Shown: positions 39,401 to 51,429 of the stretch, piece after piece
How the letters are laid out: each line of letters starts with the position of its first letter
How positions within the stretch are numbered: position 1 is the stretch's first letter
DNA from: JAZGGS01 sp963764825
GTDB lineage: Bacteria > Bacteroidota > Ignavibacteria > Ignavibacteriales > Ignavibacteriaceae
Length of the DNA: 64,000 nt
Assembly: GCA_963764825.1 (NCBI GenBank)
Contig: CAVXUA010000007.1
Coordinates: 97,958 to 161,957 of the forward strand
Direction of reading: 5' to 3'
The notes under the pieces: generated by a model
The model's database searches: none
What the model saw: only the letters and a program-made list of their open reading frames with translations
What the model was told of the DNA's origin: nothing
Program-made: the position numbers and the translations under genes

Positions 39401-39986
39401 AGTACTATCAGGATTAAAAGTTGCATTAAATTCATCATCCCACTGGTCATCTGATTCAAAAAAAGACTCCTGGTCTGCATTAAAAATGCCCCTCCCAAAG
39501 AAACCAAACCATTGTGTATTGCCATCTTCATCTTTCCAGGAATTTGCGATTGGATCGTTCCAGCCTTCAATTGGCCAGGATTGAGGAATATGACTCATAG
39601 CAACAGATGGATAATTTGGATTTCTAAAACCTGGGACCGGATTCCATCCCCAGAAATGACCATCAACCGGGCTTCTCTCATCAAATTGTCCCTTCCTGGG
39701 TCCCCTGGAAATTACAACCGATTGAAGAGTATCATTCAAATCGTTTATAAACTCAACTCCAATTAAAGGGATACAATCCCCGATATAATTTTCACCGGAA
39801 CCGAGGGGCCATTCTCCTCTAATATCAATGCCAGTATTTATACCGGCTATTTGACCATCATTATAATAAGATATTCCAGCACGGTTTCCGCTATGAATCC
39901 CTATGGTTAATAGTGTCGGATCACTACGTTGAGCAAAAAGATTAAATGCCAAATAATAGAATAATTATTATTATTGACTTACTCAT
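36452..39986 (-). CDS. Large secreted protein of unknown function with a C-terminal sorting-like domain
   Basis: About 1,177 residues. The open frame begins at 39952, but one base lost near 39950 would join it to an upstream signal peptide (M-S-K-S-I-I-I-I-I-L-L-F). That fits the alanine-glutamine cleavage-like F-A-Q. The body has asparagine/aspartate-rich loops (D-N-D-L-D-G-L-V-D-E-N, D-E-D-E-D-W-D-S-E-F-D-D) suggestive of calcium binding. It also has fibronectin-like segments (W-D-G-E-N-S-E-N, F-E-G-Y-K-I-Y-R-S). It ends with a FlgD/T9SS-like domain (V-V-P-N-P-Y-I-V, V-Y-V-V-E-A, K-L-A-L-I-K). Between a TonB receptor and a PorV-like barrel; likely a secreted surface protein. Confidence 0.72.
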
Positions 39987-40005
39987 GATTACCTTTTTCT
40001 AAAAT

Positions 40006-42816
40006 TTAATAGTTAAAGGAAAAACCAATCTTCAACTCTTCTTGGTTCGGAGAAATAAGTTGGATCGGTATAAAATTCATCTAAACCATTGTTAATAAAT
40101 TCTTCGAAATATGCTTGGGGGACAATTCTTTGAGCTTCCAGTTTTGCAAATGTAAAGAATGGGTCGCCTGTATCGTTATAAACATTCACAGGGTTCTCAG
40201 AATCAAACAAGTTATTCACTCTTAAAAATACGGTTAACAGAGAACTGGATATCTCAAAATCCTTATAAACTCTTAGATCCATATTGAATATCGTTGGCTT
40301 TCTATCGCTATTACTTGGGAAAGCGTTTTGAGTAACTCTTGTGTTTTTATTTACTTCAGGAGTATATGGCTGACCTGTAAAAAAATTACCTATAATTGAA
40401 AATCCCCAGTTTTTGGTCTGTGAATAAGCTAAAGATAAATTTAGCGTATGAGTTTGATCCCAGTTTAAGGGTCCAATATAAGTTTCCGGAAGTGCGCCTC
40501 CCAGTACGGCATTTCTCGCATCTGCTGGATCAGAAGAATTTCCCTTAGTATCTGAAAAAGTATAATCTAAATTGGCAGCCAGACCACCAGAAAACCTTTT
40601 TGTAAATTTTATAACAAAACCTCTTGACAATCCAAAATCGGTATTTGCATATTGGCTGTAAGATTGTGCACCACCAAAAACAATAAATTCTTCGGTTTGA
40701 GTACCAGTGAGATTTCTAAAATCCTCAAAGAAAACTGTTACATCCACAGCAATATCATCGCCAAGCTGTTGCTGTATGCCAAGCTCTCCCTTTACTGTAG
40801 TTTGTGGTTCCAGGTCAACATTTCCAAATAAAGCTGCATTTCCTGAATTAACACCTAATTTAAAATCTGGATTTTCATACAAGAAACTATAACGGGGCAG
40901 CTGTTGGAAATGTCCATATGAAAAATGGATCACTCCTTTATCTGAGATTGGAAAAGCTAAACCAATACGCGGGCTAATTTGAGTTTTTGCAGATGCATCT
41001 TTATACCAGTACTGTGCTCTATCGTTAAAAGTTTTAGAAGTTTCCCCAGGATCTTGAACGCCATTTCCATTTACTATCATTAAACCTATTATTCGGTTTA
41101 AGGGGATTAAATATATTCGGATCGGTTGGATCAGATAGAATAACACCATCAGGTTGAAAATAATCGAACCTAACTCCTAAATTGAAAATAAGATTAAACG
41201 CCTCAAATTTTGACTGAACATATCCGGAAGCTTCATAAGGTTCATGTAAATAAGTATCAAAATCGGTGGTGGTAGATAACGGAATTGATACATTATAGGG
41301 ATTAACTCTCTGACCATTTTCATCCACCATCGGCACAAGATTTATGTCCTCGAAATACATTCTATGTTTTGCATAATTACCACCAAACTGCAAATTAATT
41401 TCCTGGTTAATTTGTGTTACCCAATCTAATTTTGCACCGTAAGTACCTGTGTTTCTAGTAAATCGTTGATTATTAGAGCCACCAATACCAAAACTGTATG
41501 GAGGTGTTATGACTGTCGAATTATCTTCATAATTAGTTGGCTTGCCCGGATTCCCGGTGTAAATATCTTCAAATAGGTATTGTCGAAAATCTTTGTAAAC
41601 ATAACTTAAGTTTAATGTGTAAAAGCTATTCGAAGAAATAGCGTGGTTGAATGCCAAAATATTTGTATATGATTTGTTAAAGCGATTTAGGTTATTATCA
41701 GGAGTTAATTTATTAAAATGATCGTAGTCATGATAATTTCTTCGATCAAGAATATAGTTATAACTTACTTTAAGCCCTTGCAATAAACGATATGTTAACT
41801 TACCCTGCCCATATATATTTTCATTATCATTCATAGATACACTTGAACCATCTCCATTCTGTGATATTGTGAATGCTTGCGTAATTGGATCTTCAAATGC
41901 TCTATCACTGATTAAATAACTCTCCTGCCGAAAAGCGAACCGGTATTGAAATAGTACCGACCATTTAAATAAAAGAATAAGTCATCCTGAAAAATCGGAC
42001 CGCTAATACTGCTTTCAAAATTTCTTATTGCTAGCTGGATTGATATCATCTATATTGTCGTAAATTTCCGTGCTGATTGGAAATATAATCACCAGTAAAG
42101 GCTTGAAGATTAAAACTGAAAATCATTGTTTCCATCCTTGGTTACAAGGTTAACAACTCCCGATTGTGCCTGTCCATACTCAGCATTAAAAGCACCACTT
42201 ATTACCTGCATTTCCTGAACCGCATTTTGATTAACATTTACAAGTGTACTTCCATCATAGACATCAGTTACAGGAACACCATCAATCTGGTAAGCAACCT
42301 GGTTACTCCTGCCACCCCGAATATGAATATTACCTCCTGAAACTACAATGCCAGCCTGTAATTGCAGCACATCATTAATATCTGTAACCGGTAATTGTGA
42401 TATTACATCATCCCCCACAATAGAAGTACTCGAAGTGAGGTCTTTTCTTATAAGTTCCCTTGTAGCAACTACAACAACTTCTTCATCCAGTTCAACACTT
42501 GTCTCAGTAAGCTGAAAGTTTACCGTTGTTGTTAAATCGATTGATACTTTAATTTCCTGAACAGAAACATTGTTATACCCTATGGCGGAAGCTTTAACGG
42601 TATAAACGCCAGGGTAACATTGAGGATGGAATAATAACCGTCTATATCTGTTGCAGCACCTAAATTTGTTCCCATAATAATTACATTCACAAATGGAAGC
42701 GGCTCGCCAGATAAAGCATCGGTTATTCTACCGGCTATTTTCCCTTTTGTCCCGGCAAGAGTGATACTTTGTGATACTAGAAAAATGGAGAAAATAATTA
42801 GTAAAAATCTTTTCAT
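40006..42816 (-). CDS. TonB-dependent outer-membrane receptor (frameshifted)
   Basis: About 935 residues. Signal peptide, then a carboxypeptidase-regulatory-like domain (G-K-I-A-G-R-I-T-D-A-L-S-G-E-P-L-P-F-V-N-V). The plug has D-V-L-Q-L-Q-A-G-I-V, I-H-I-R-G-G-R-S-N-Q-V-A-Y-Q-I-D-G-V-P and G-A-F-N-A-E-Y-G-Q-A-Q-S-G. The barrel follows. Breaks lie near 42615, 42420, 42110, 41980, 41835, 41060 and 40035. Removing one G at the last restores the C-terminus V-E-I-G-F-S-F-N-Y at 40006, the aromatic end needed for barrel insertion. First gene of the run leading to PorV. The nutrient is unknown; the surrounding GH13 enzymes suggest glucans, but no SusD follows. Confidence 0.87.
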
Positions 42817-43363
42817 ATTTTGCTCCTTCTTATGCTTGATGCATTAACACCAAAAAGTCGGTTAATGAGCTTTTCAGAATGAATAAACTCAGAAGAAAGT
42901 TATGTAAGAACAATAAAGCATAAATCTGTATAATGCTATAAAAGCATATCTCTGTTTAATCATTAAATAGCTTAAAACTCAATAATCAGTATATGAGACA
43001 ATTTGTTATTTCAGGAATATATATATTGATAATTATCGTGTTCCTCACCCAAATAAATAAATTTTCAAATTGCAATATAAAAAATTGTTGAAATCAATTT
43101 TAAGTAACACACCCTCTATCAACGACTATCTTAAATATTATTATCTGAATTTCGTTGTAGTGTAGTTACTCACGATTCCCGAAAGAATTTATGAAAACAT
43201 TTCTAAAAAGAAAGAGTTGTGAATAGAATATTTAACAAATACACAAATTTATAATATACATATACAAATAATTGAATAAAACTAGATTTGCAATTAGTTT
43301 TTTTATCATTAATTTTTTTTCATTTATAATCTGAAATTAATTCAAATCAATTAACAAAACAAT
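42817..43363. other. Divergent intergenic region, TonB receptor to lipoprotein amylase
   Basis: 547 very AT-rich bases between two divergent starts. I see no hairpin, repeat or short coding frame. It presumably carries promoters for both directions. Confidence 0.5.
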
Positions 43364-45761
43364 ATGAAACCAGATAGAAATATTAGCACTATATGCTTGT
43401 ATTAGTAGCTTTTAGTTGTGCACAACCACAGCAAAATACTATTACCGATTTAATTAACCCTGTAACTCTAAAGCAAGGAACCACTACAATACTAACCCTG
43501 AGCGACCTGTTCTATGCAGATAAATATGATTTGAATTTCGTTCCAAACAAGAACTTTAGAATACAGGTTGATGATATTGAAAATACAGTGGAGATTAAAG
43601 CACTGGAAAACTTCAGCGGGTTAGATTTAATTTCATTCAATCTTTCAGGAAAGACTGTATGAACTTCCGGTAAAGCTTGAACTGAAAAATGAATACCAAT
43701 TTACTTACAAACCCGAAGGAGCCCCCGAAAGTAGTAAATCTATTTGGTCAATTCAATGGGTGGAATAGAGAAAATCTTCCTATGAAAGATGAAGACGGTG
43801 ATGGGATATATAATATTTCTATTCCTCTTGATCCCGGCAGGTACGAATATAAATTTTATGTTGATGGTGCTGAATTAATTGATCCCTTAAATCCGGTAAA
43901 TGTGCCTAATGGAATGGGTGATTTCAATTCGGTTCTGGTAATAGCAAAATCAGTTCTGGATAACCATTATCTTCATCTTATTAAATTACAAAGAAGAAGA
44001 AAACACATTCACATATAATTTTTACTATGAAAGTGTTACTAAAGATCCAATTACTAAAAAAAATATTGTTGCATTAATAGATAACTTCAAAATAAAACCT
44101 GCGAACATAAAGCTTGAAGAGAGCAAGATAATTTATCAATCACTAAGAATGAACTGGATGGCAAGAAGGTTATTCGTGTTGCTGTTTCAAATAATGGTAA
44201 AGCTACTAACTTTCAAACTGTTCGGTTGGAAAATGGATTGCCAATTGGAAAAGAACCGTTTAACAACTGGGGTGATGCAATTATTTATTCAATTATGATA
44301 GACCGGTTTAATGATGGTGACACTACAAATAATAATCCGGTTGTACATCCAGAATTATCCATTAAAGCAAATTACCAGGGTGGCGATCTTCAGGGAATAA
44401 TTGATAAACTTGAAGAAGGATATTTTGATTCACTTGGTGTTAATACATTTTGGATATCTCCAATTGTTGATAACACCAATATTGCTTACCAGGAATTCCC
44501 ATCACCGCACAGATATTTTACAGGGTATCATGGTTACTGGCCGGTTTCGGCTACTGGAGTGGAAGAGCATTTTGGGGATATGCAGTTAACTAAAAAGTTT
44601 GTGGAAACTGCTCATAATCACGGGGTGAATGTGCTGCTCGATTATATTGCAAATCATATTCATGAAGAACATCCTTTCTGGGAAGAACATAGAGATTGGT
44701 TTGGTGTTCTGGAATTACCGGATGGAAGAAAAAATCTTAGATTATTTGATGAGCAAAGATTGACAACATGGTTCGAGCCATACATGCCTTCATTTGATTA
44801 CGAAGGCTCGGCAGAGGTGCTAAATGTGATGACCGAAAATGCAGTTTGGTGGCTGAAAGAAACTGGTGCAGATGGTTTCAGGCACGATGCTGTAAAGCAT
44901 GTGCCAAATAAGTTCTGGAGAAATCTGACAAAAAAAATAATACAAGAAATTGAAATACCAGGCAGCCAAGATGTGTACCAGGTGGGGGAAACTTTCGGTG
45001 GAATCGATTTAATAAGTTCGTATGTAAACAACGGACAATTAAGCTCACAGTTTAATTTTAATTTATATGATGTGGCGCTGCCGGTGTTTCTAAATCCTGA
45101 TAATTCTTTTGAACTTTTAGATCTGCAAATGCAAAAAACTTTTTCTGTATATGGTGTTAATCATTTGATGGCTAATATTATGGATAGCCACGATAAAATT
45201 AGGTATATGGCTTATGCGGATGGTGACATAGAAATAAACAGCAACATGGCAAAGGATCTGGGATGGACTGATCCGCCAAAAGTTGATCATCCTTCAAGTT
45301 ATAAAAAACTTCAGCTTCATATGGCTTATCTATTAACTATTCCAGGTGTCCCGATAATTTATTACGGTGATGAAATAGGAATGACAGGCGCTGCAGACCC
45401 TGACAACAGGAGAATGATGCGCTTTGGTAATGATCTTAGTATATATGAAAAAGAAAATTTAAAAGCGATAAGTAAACTCACTCACTTAAGGAAAAATCAC
45501 TCTACACTTAGACAAGGAGATTTTTTTACATTAATGGCAGACGATAATTTCTACGCATATATCAGATCGGATATGAATGAACGAGTACTGGTTGTTTTAA
45601 ATAAAAGTGATGGGGAGCAGAAAATTCAATTAAAAATTCCGCAAATGTATAATTTAATGGAAGCAGTTGATTTATCAGATGGGAATACTTACGAGATGAT
45701 TGATAATGAACTTATTCTCAATGTGCCCGCAATTGGTTGGAAAATATTTCAACTCGATTGA
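43364..45761 (+). CDS. GH13 alpha-amylase-family lipoprotein (frameshifted N-terminal half)
   Basis: About 790 residues. A shift near 43390 separates the start from a lipoprotein signal (L-V-L-V-A-F-S-C, lipobox Cys). A CBM48-like module follows: N-L-F-G-Q-F-N-G-W-N-R-E and P-G-R-Y-E-Y-K-F-Y-V-D-G. More shifts lie near 43655, 43970, 44135 and 44200. The catalytic part (44226-45761) is intact: S-I-M-I-D-R-F-N-D-G, D-Y-I-A-N-H. It has nucleophile Asp in D-G-F-R-H-D-A, acid Glu in Q-V-G-E-T-F and Asp in M-D-S-H-D-K-I-R. Likely anchored in the outer membrane, cutting maltodextrins; related to SusG/SusA-type enzymes. Confidence 0.87.
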
Positions 45762-45866
45762 TAAGATAAAAATTTCTGTTAGTCAGGAATCGGATTCACC
45801 GGAATATCCGGAAACTATTAAATTGCTCATTTCGCAATAAATAGGGATTTACTCATCGATTATTTG

Positions 45867-47961
45867 TTACTTTTTCTTCAGAACAATCCCTGTTGAAGGA
45901 GAAAGAATTACTTTGGAATTAACCGTTCCCAGCGATTCTATTCCGGAATTTTCAGAATTTACTAAGACAATCCATTCTCCTTCCGGAAGTAATAACTCTT
46001 CACTTATTTTTGTATTGGCGTTTAACAATATAATTAAGGTATCATCTTTGTATTCCATCAAATAACCGATTGCAAAAGGATTATCTTCTACATTAAAAAA
46101 TTTAACCTGGTTATATTCTGCTCTGCGAAATGCTTCATATTTTTTTCTAAGTTTTATTAATCCCTTGTAATAATTTAGCAGGTCTTCATTAATATTTGCA
46201 TGTTCATAATTAATATAATTCGTTTCATTATCCTTATCGTAGCTGTTATGATCAATCATTCCTTGATGAGGATCAGTGATATCATTTCCCGTTGAAATTA
46301 CTTTACTACGGGCAAATTCCTGTCCTTCAGCAATCATAGTTATTCCGCGCGAAGTAAACAGAAATAAAGCGCCAAGTTTATTTAATTTTAATTGTTGCTC
46401 TGTTAGTTTACTATTCTCGTTTGTATCATCAATTACCTGCTCCTTAGAAATATCACCAAGACCCAATCGAATAAAATCACCTAACGTGTAACCATCATGT
46501 GATTCCAAATAATTTACAGAATGTTGTACAGACCGAAAAAGTCCATGTTTATCTTTTGTAAGAGTACCGTTTACATAGCTTTTAATTCTTTCGGGATTAT
46601 TATTACCGTACCACTTACCGAAAATCCATCCCTGCCCATCAAACGGATTTTCTCCTTTTATACCGTTTCTAATTTGATCGTTCCATGCACCCCAGCCGCG
46701 CACTGAAAAACCGGCGGGATCATATCCTCCTCCCCACGGTTCACAAACAAAAATTACTTGCGGATTAATTTTTTGTGCTTCGTGAATTATTTCTTCAATT
46801 GTTTCCCAGTCAATCAATTTCCCCAGGTCAAATCGAAACCCATCAACGTGATATTCCTTCATCCAGTATAAAACACTTTCAATAATTAAATCTTCGTGCC
46901 ATCGGGCGCTCTGTTTTAAAATCATTCCCACAGTAACTTTCTGCAACATAATTTCCATTATCATCCAACCGGAAATAATATTGCTTATCAATTTCTTTAA
47001 GATTTCCCAGTTCATACTCTGAAATGTGATTGTACACCACATCCATTATTACTGCTATTCCCTCTTTGTGGAATGCTTTAACCATATCTTTAAAATCGTT
47101 CACTGCTCTTGCATCTTTTCCGCTCCAGGTGTTCAACTCTATTTGTCTTACATTCTCGCTATAGTATGCTTCGGGGGCAAAGTATGCAGCTGTCATATAT
47201 CCCCAATGATTGCGTTCATACGAATTCCATGTATTAAATTTGCCATTTAGTGAATCCTTGAATGGTATTTCAATATTTGCAAATTCCTGCGCAGGTAATA
47301 ATTCAACGACATTAACTCCCAGATTTTTTAAATAATCAATTCCTCCTACATTACCTTTTTCAGTTAATCCTTTATAAGTACCTCTTTGATTTACCTCTGA
47401 AGATGGATGCTCAGTCATATCACGAATATGCATTTCGTATATGATTAAATCGCGCCAATCCATCTTGATCCATTCATCGCCCTCCCAATCATAATTATCT
47501 TCTTCAATTACAATTGCTCTGCGGGGGCTAAAGTAAGTGTTGAGAGTTGTTACTGCTTTTGCGTAGGGATCAAGACAAATAATATCTTCAATCGCCGGAT
47601 TATCTGAATGTTTTATTCTATAACCATAAAAGGAACCGTACAACTCACCATCCAGCGCTGTCTCCCAAACACCATTCTCATCTCTTATCATATCAAATTC
47701 ATTACCATGGGTTTGTTCGGGTTGCTCAAATATAACAATCATTACATTTTCGGCAGAGGGAGCGAACAACCGGAAGAATGTTTTACCATCCTGAACAAAT
47801 GAACCAAGTTTTTTATCGGAGAGTTTGCAGATTAAATATTATCCTGTTGAGAAATGTTTTTATCTATATTTTTCCAGGCGGTCCTCCTTAACAAATAATT
47901 TACTCCCCATAAGCAGCAACGCTAGTATTATTAGTAAAACAAAAAAGCTTTTATTTTTCAT
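45867..47961 (-). CDS. pulA: Type I pullulanase (GH13) with N-terminal membrane anchor, frameshifted
   Basis: About 698 residues after joining frames. The upstream start gives a hydrophobic anchor (F-F-V-L-L-I-I-L-A-L-L-L-M-G-S). The enzyme frame begins near K-L-G-S-F-V-Q-D-G-K. The type I pullulanase motif R-N-H-W-G-Y-M lies near residue 190 of the enzyme. D-V-V-Y-N-H, D-G-F-R-F-D-L-G (nucleophile), V-C-E-P-W-G-G-G (acid) and Y-L-E-S-H-D-G-Y-T (third Asp) follow. Breaks occur near 47840 and between 46880 and 47040. It hydrolyses alpha-1,6 branches of pullulan or limit dextrins, complementing the amylases. Convergent with the lipoprotein amylase. Confidence 0.88.
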
Positions 47962-48016
47962 CCTCATAACATTTAAATAGAATATTTTTAATTGATTCTT
48001 AACAATGCGTAAAGTT

Positions 48017-49886
48017 TTATTTTTCAGGAAATAAATATTCCACTAAAAGTTTATCCCTGCGGTATATATCATCTCTAAAGTTTATTGCCCCATTATCATC
48101 TACCCAGGCAGTGTAATAATCTATGTAGAGAGGAATTTTTTTATCAAGAATAACTTCGGTGGTTTTATCTTCTATTGAATATTGTCTTTTTCTAAGCGAG
48201 CTTCTTTTTTGATAGTACTCTGATCTTTTTGATTTATCATCTACCCGCTGCCCTATTTCAATTTTCAGGTAATCAATGTTCCATTTTGAATGATCCTTTA
48301 GAATAAATTCAGCAAGTTGCAATGGCTTTTCAACACGCACGCACCCATGGCTTACTGCCCTGTTGGAATAAGAGAATGGTCTTCTTGTAGGAGTATCGTG
48401 TAGATAAATTCCAAACCGATTGTTAAACATAAACTTGATCTTTCCTAATGCATTACCCGGTCCCGAATCCTGTACAATTCTGTAAGGGATTGTATCGGAA
48501 GTAAACTCGCTCGTATTAACTTCATCAAGGTTTATTTCAACACCATCTTTATAAACTTTGAAATTCCTGCTCTCCAGGTAACTTGAATCATTATTAACCT
48601 TTCGTGCAATTTCTTCTCTTATTATGCTGTTAGGTACATTCCAGGTGGGATTAAGAACCAGGTATGAAATCTCTCCGTACATATTAGGCGTTTCCCAATC
48701 ATCAGGTTTATTTTCACGGAGCCTTGTTCTTTTATAATATTTATACTGCTCTTTATAATTGGCAGGTCTTCTTCTGCCGGTACAAACTTTTGTATCAAAT
48801 AATTTCTCATCGTTTTCCATAACATACAATTTGAATTCCGGAATATTTACAAGTATATATGCTGAGCTATCCGGGTAATCAATCCACCTAAATCTTTCAA
48901 GGTTAATTTTTATTTTGTCAACATACTCCCGCGGCGCTATGTTTAATCTATCAATAGTATTTTTGCCAATTACCCCATCGTCATTCAAACCATTTACTCG
49001 TTGGAACTTTTTTACGGGATCAACAAGCAGAGTATCGTAAACAGCATAATCGTTTATTGTAATTTTCGAAGTATCAAGAAATTCAAGGGTGATTAATTTA
49101 TTGGCAATTAGAATAAGTGAAGAGTCATTATCACCTGGTTCTAATTTTTCATCAGGAATAGGAATAATTTTCCATTCAAGATTATTAAAAGATTTAAAAT
49201 AAAATAATGCAGTTTGAAGTTTTTTATATTTTTCACTTTTTGGTTGAACATCCTGCAGATACTGAATGATGTTATCCTGTTTAAGCGGTTCGAAAAAATC
49301 TGTTTGCGATAAATCAGCAACAGGTAAATAATAACTATCTGGGAAAAGTTTTTTTGGATTTACCAATCCATAACGCATATGATAATTATACTTTAAGAAT
49401 TGCATAACATACCAGCAGTTCAGCAGTTGCCAGATGAGTGTATCTACCGAAAATATTTATACTATCATTAATCGCGTGGAAAAACTCTTTTTCAATCAAG
49501 CCGGGATAGTAATATTCCGGGTTTATTCCGTGTTCATCAGCTTTGTAAAAAATAGTGAGCAAGGAATAAACTAAATCTTCTTTCTCAAAACTATTTATAT
49601 AAACCGGCTGAAAATTTCTTGCGGAATAAAAATGTTTTAATGAATCAAAGTATTGAAATGATGAGTCTGCAAGTATATTATGCAAATCTTCAATAATGAA
49701 ACTATTCTTAAGAGCAGCCTGATATTCAGTATAACTGAAGTTTAACTTTTCATTAAGTCCCTTTTCAACTTTAGGGGATTCCTGTTTGCAGCCGGAGTGA
49801 AAAAGAAGCAGAAGCAAAATGCAAAACGTTACAGATTTTAGCAGCATGTTAATAGAATTATCCCTCATATTCTTAATATTTTTCAT
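48017..49886 (-). CDS. L,D-transpeptidase, YcbB/LdtD-like lipoprotein (one frameshift)
   Basis: About 623 residues. Lipoprotein signal (L-L-L-L-L-F-H-S-G-C). An N-terminal helical part ends at a break near 49400. Then comes a peptidoglycan-binding-like stretch (V-K-K-F-Q-R-V-N-G-L-N-D-D-G-V-I-G-K-N-T). The YkuD domain has L-Y-V-M-E-N, V-C-T-G-R-R-R-P, Y-L-V-L-N-P-T-W-N-V-P and the catalytic H-D-T-P...S-H-G-C-V-R-V. It crosslinks peptidoglycan 3-3 or anchors proteins in the periplasm. The large insertion between V-P-N-S-I and H-D-T-P is typical of YcbB. Confidence 0.9.
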
Positions 49887-50033
49887 AGAGCCAATGGTCT
49901 ACAAGGTTAATAAATATTATGTGGAGTTTTTAATGACAATTAAAAAATAGTTAAATACTTTATTAAATCCTTGGGTTAAAATCAGAAAAAATTCTATCTG
50001 AAAATTCTATGCAAAAGAATACCTTAAAAATTT

Positions 50034-50178
50034 TAAAGTTGTTTTTTGAGTAGCTGATAACCCTAAAATAAATAAGGTTGAGCAGGCATTAGAGCGCGCA
50101 GGTACAAAAGCGGGCAATAAAGGATGGGATGCTGCGCTAAGCGCAATTGAGACGGTTAATTTGATTGTTAAAATTTAA
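50034..50178 (+). pseudogene. ribH: 3' remnant of ribH (lumazine synthase), repeat copy 1
   Basis: An isolated plus-strand stretch encodes D-N-P-K-I-N-K-V-E-Q-A-L-E-R-A-G-T-K-A-G-N-K-G-W and then A-A-L-S-A-I-E-T-V-N-L before a stop. This is the conserved C-terminus of 6,7-dimethyl-8-ribityllumazine synthase, whose E-Q-A-I-E-R-A-G-T-K-A-G-N-K-G block is very distinctive. Upstream only a degraded V-V-F-(stop)-V trace of the preceding F-G-V-L-T strand is left, and no start codon or first 100 residues. Two shorter copies lie at 51279 and 52731. Confidence 0.75.
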
Positions 50179-50205
50179 GGCAGCTGTTTTATAACAACTG
50201 CCTTT
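50177..50205. terminator. Hairpin after the ribH remnant
   Basis: AAGGCAG and CTGCCTT flank a stem with TGTT/AACA around TTAT, starting at the ribH remnant stop. It could be the original ribH terminator, and could also end the minus-strand SDR gene, which stops at 50222. Confidence 0.7.
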
Positions 50206-50221
50206 GTTAAAATAATAATAT

Positions 50222-51106
50222 CTAATTCATTTCTTTTACTTTAGGTTTTAACATGCCATCCATTCCGAAAGCAGAATAAATCCCCGAAGTAACCTGGCCG
50301 AGCTGTTCATTATATCCTTCGATGTGATCACCCATTCCCATTTTATCAACTACTGTCCTGAATTTTCTCTCTCCTGCTGGTGCATCGACTAAATTGGCAA
50401 CTGCATCTGCTACTAATTGCGGATCCTGTTGCGGATTTGATGCAAAACTCTTTTCAAAATTCACAGTCATATCTGCTGGTGCTTTAGCAAACTCACCATA
50501 AGATTTTTCCCGGGAATTATCGGAAGGTTTAATTAATCCGTGCATGAATTTCGTGGGAAACCCACCCGGTTCTACTAAACAGGATTCAATTCCAAATTCA
50601 GAAAGCTCTACACGATAGTTTTCAGCGAGTGCTTCCAAAGCCCATTTCGATGAATTGTAAGGACCGTAAAACGGTAAAGTAATACGACCCAAAAGACTTG
50701 AAACATGAACCAGCAAGCCCGAATTATTTTCTCTCATTTGCGGAATTACTGCCCTGTTAACCCTTTGTACACCAAACAAATTAACTTCGAAAAGTTGTTT
50801 CCAATCTTCAGGTGTAAAAAATTCCTGCATTCCCATAACACCAACACCTGCGTTATTTACTACAACATCCAATCCGCCAGCTAGTTCATTTGCTTTTTGA
50901 ACTCCATGCTCAACACTTTTATCTGAAGTAACATCGATTTCGACAATATGTGCACCTGCGGTTTTTAACTTTTGAGCAGCTTCTTTGTTTTTACCTTCAA
51001 TACCGCGCATTGAAGCCACAACTGTATGCCCCTTTTCAAGCAATGTATTTGCAATTAAATTACCAAAACCGCTGCTTGCTCCTGTGATAAGAACTTTTTT
51101 TGACAT
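50222..51106 (-). CDS. Short-chain dehydrogenase/reductase (SDR)
   Basis: 294 residues, intact. The Rossmann nucleotide-binding motif is T-G-A-S-S-G-F-G near the N-terminus; N-N-A-G-V-G follows near residue 88. The catalytic Ser lies in V-H-V-S-S-L-L-G and Y-x-x-x-K in Y-N-S-S-K-W-A-L. It belongs to the classical SDR group acting with NAD(P)H on small carbonyls or alcohols. Substrate unknown. It sits alone between two ribH-derived direct repeats on the opposite strand. Confidence 0.9.
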   Translation of the reverse strand: MSKKVLITGASSGFGNLIANTLLEKGHTVVASMRGIEGKNKEAAQKLKTAGAHIVEIDVTSDKSVEHGVQKANELAGGLDVVVNNAGVGVMGMQEFFTPEDWKQLFEVNLFGVQRVNRAVIPQMRENNSGLLVHVSSLLGRITLPFYGPYNSSKWALEALAENYRVELSEFGIESCLVEPGGFPTKFMHGLIKPSDNSREKSYGEFAKAPADMTVNFEKSFASNPQQDPQLVADAVANLVDAPAGERKFRTVVDKMGMGDHIEGYNEQLGQVTSGIYSAFGMDGMLKPKVKEMN

Positions 51107-51278
51107 TATTTCTCCATTTGTTATAAATAAATACGTACTACTTTATCTCAATCTTGAAAACAATCTTTAATACAGTGAAGTTCAAAATATGGTAAGGGTT
51201 TATCAATAATTGTGATAAGTCTAACATTAAAAGCTGGTTTTGGTGACAATTGATATTGTTTCAGGATTTACGAAAGTG

Positions 51279-51369
51279 AAGGAACCAAAGCAGGCAATAA
51301 AGGATGGGATGCAGTCCGCCGCCGCGGATAAGTGCAATTGAGATGGTTAATTTGCTGGGAAAAACTTAA
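51279..51369 (+). repeat. ribH 3'-end repeat, copy 2, interrupted by a GC-rich palindrome
   Basis: Encodes E-G-T-K-A-G-N-K-G-W-D-A, then a GC-rich palindromic insert (TCCGCCGCCGCGGA) that breaks the frame, then S-A-I-E-M-V-N-L-L-G-K-T and a stop. Without the insert it would align with copy 1 at 50105-50178. It lies between the SDR start and the 3' end of the NHL-like gene. Confidence 0.7.
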
Positions 51370-51429
51370 ACCCTGTTTTCTAACAAGATAATCTCTTAAT
51401 AGTTTCAAAAGCGCAGTTTACGCTGCGTT

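Noticed and set aside
40707..40892. Open frame opposite the TonB receptor
   Set aside because: Shadow of the receptor coding frame, with no independent support.
43110..43140. CTATCTTAAATATT upstream of the lipoprotein amylase as a fourth ECF promoter
   Set aside because: It lacks the CGTC core and the CAAG box at 20 bases; the similarity is limited to TCTTAA.
50034..50178. ribH remnant as a complete small gene
   Set aside because: Only the C-terminal third of lumazine synthase is present, with a stop in the upstream trace and no start codon.
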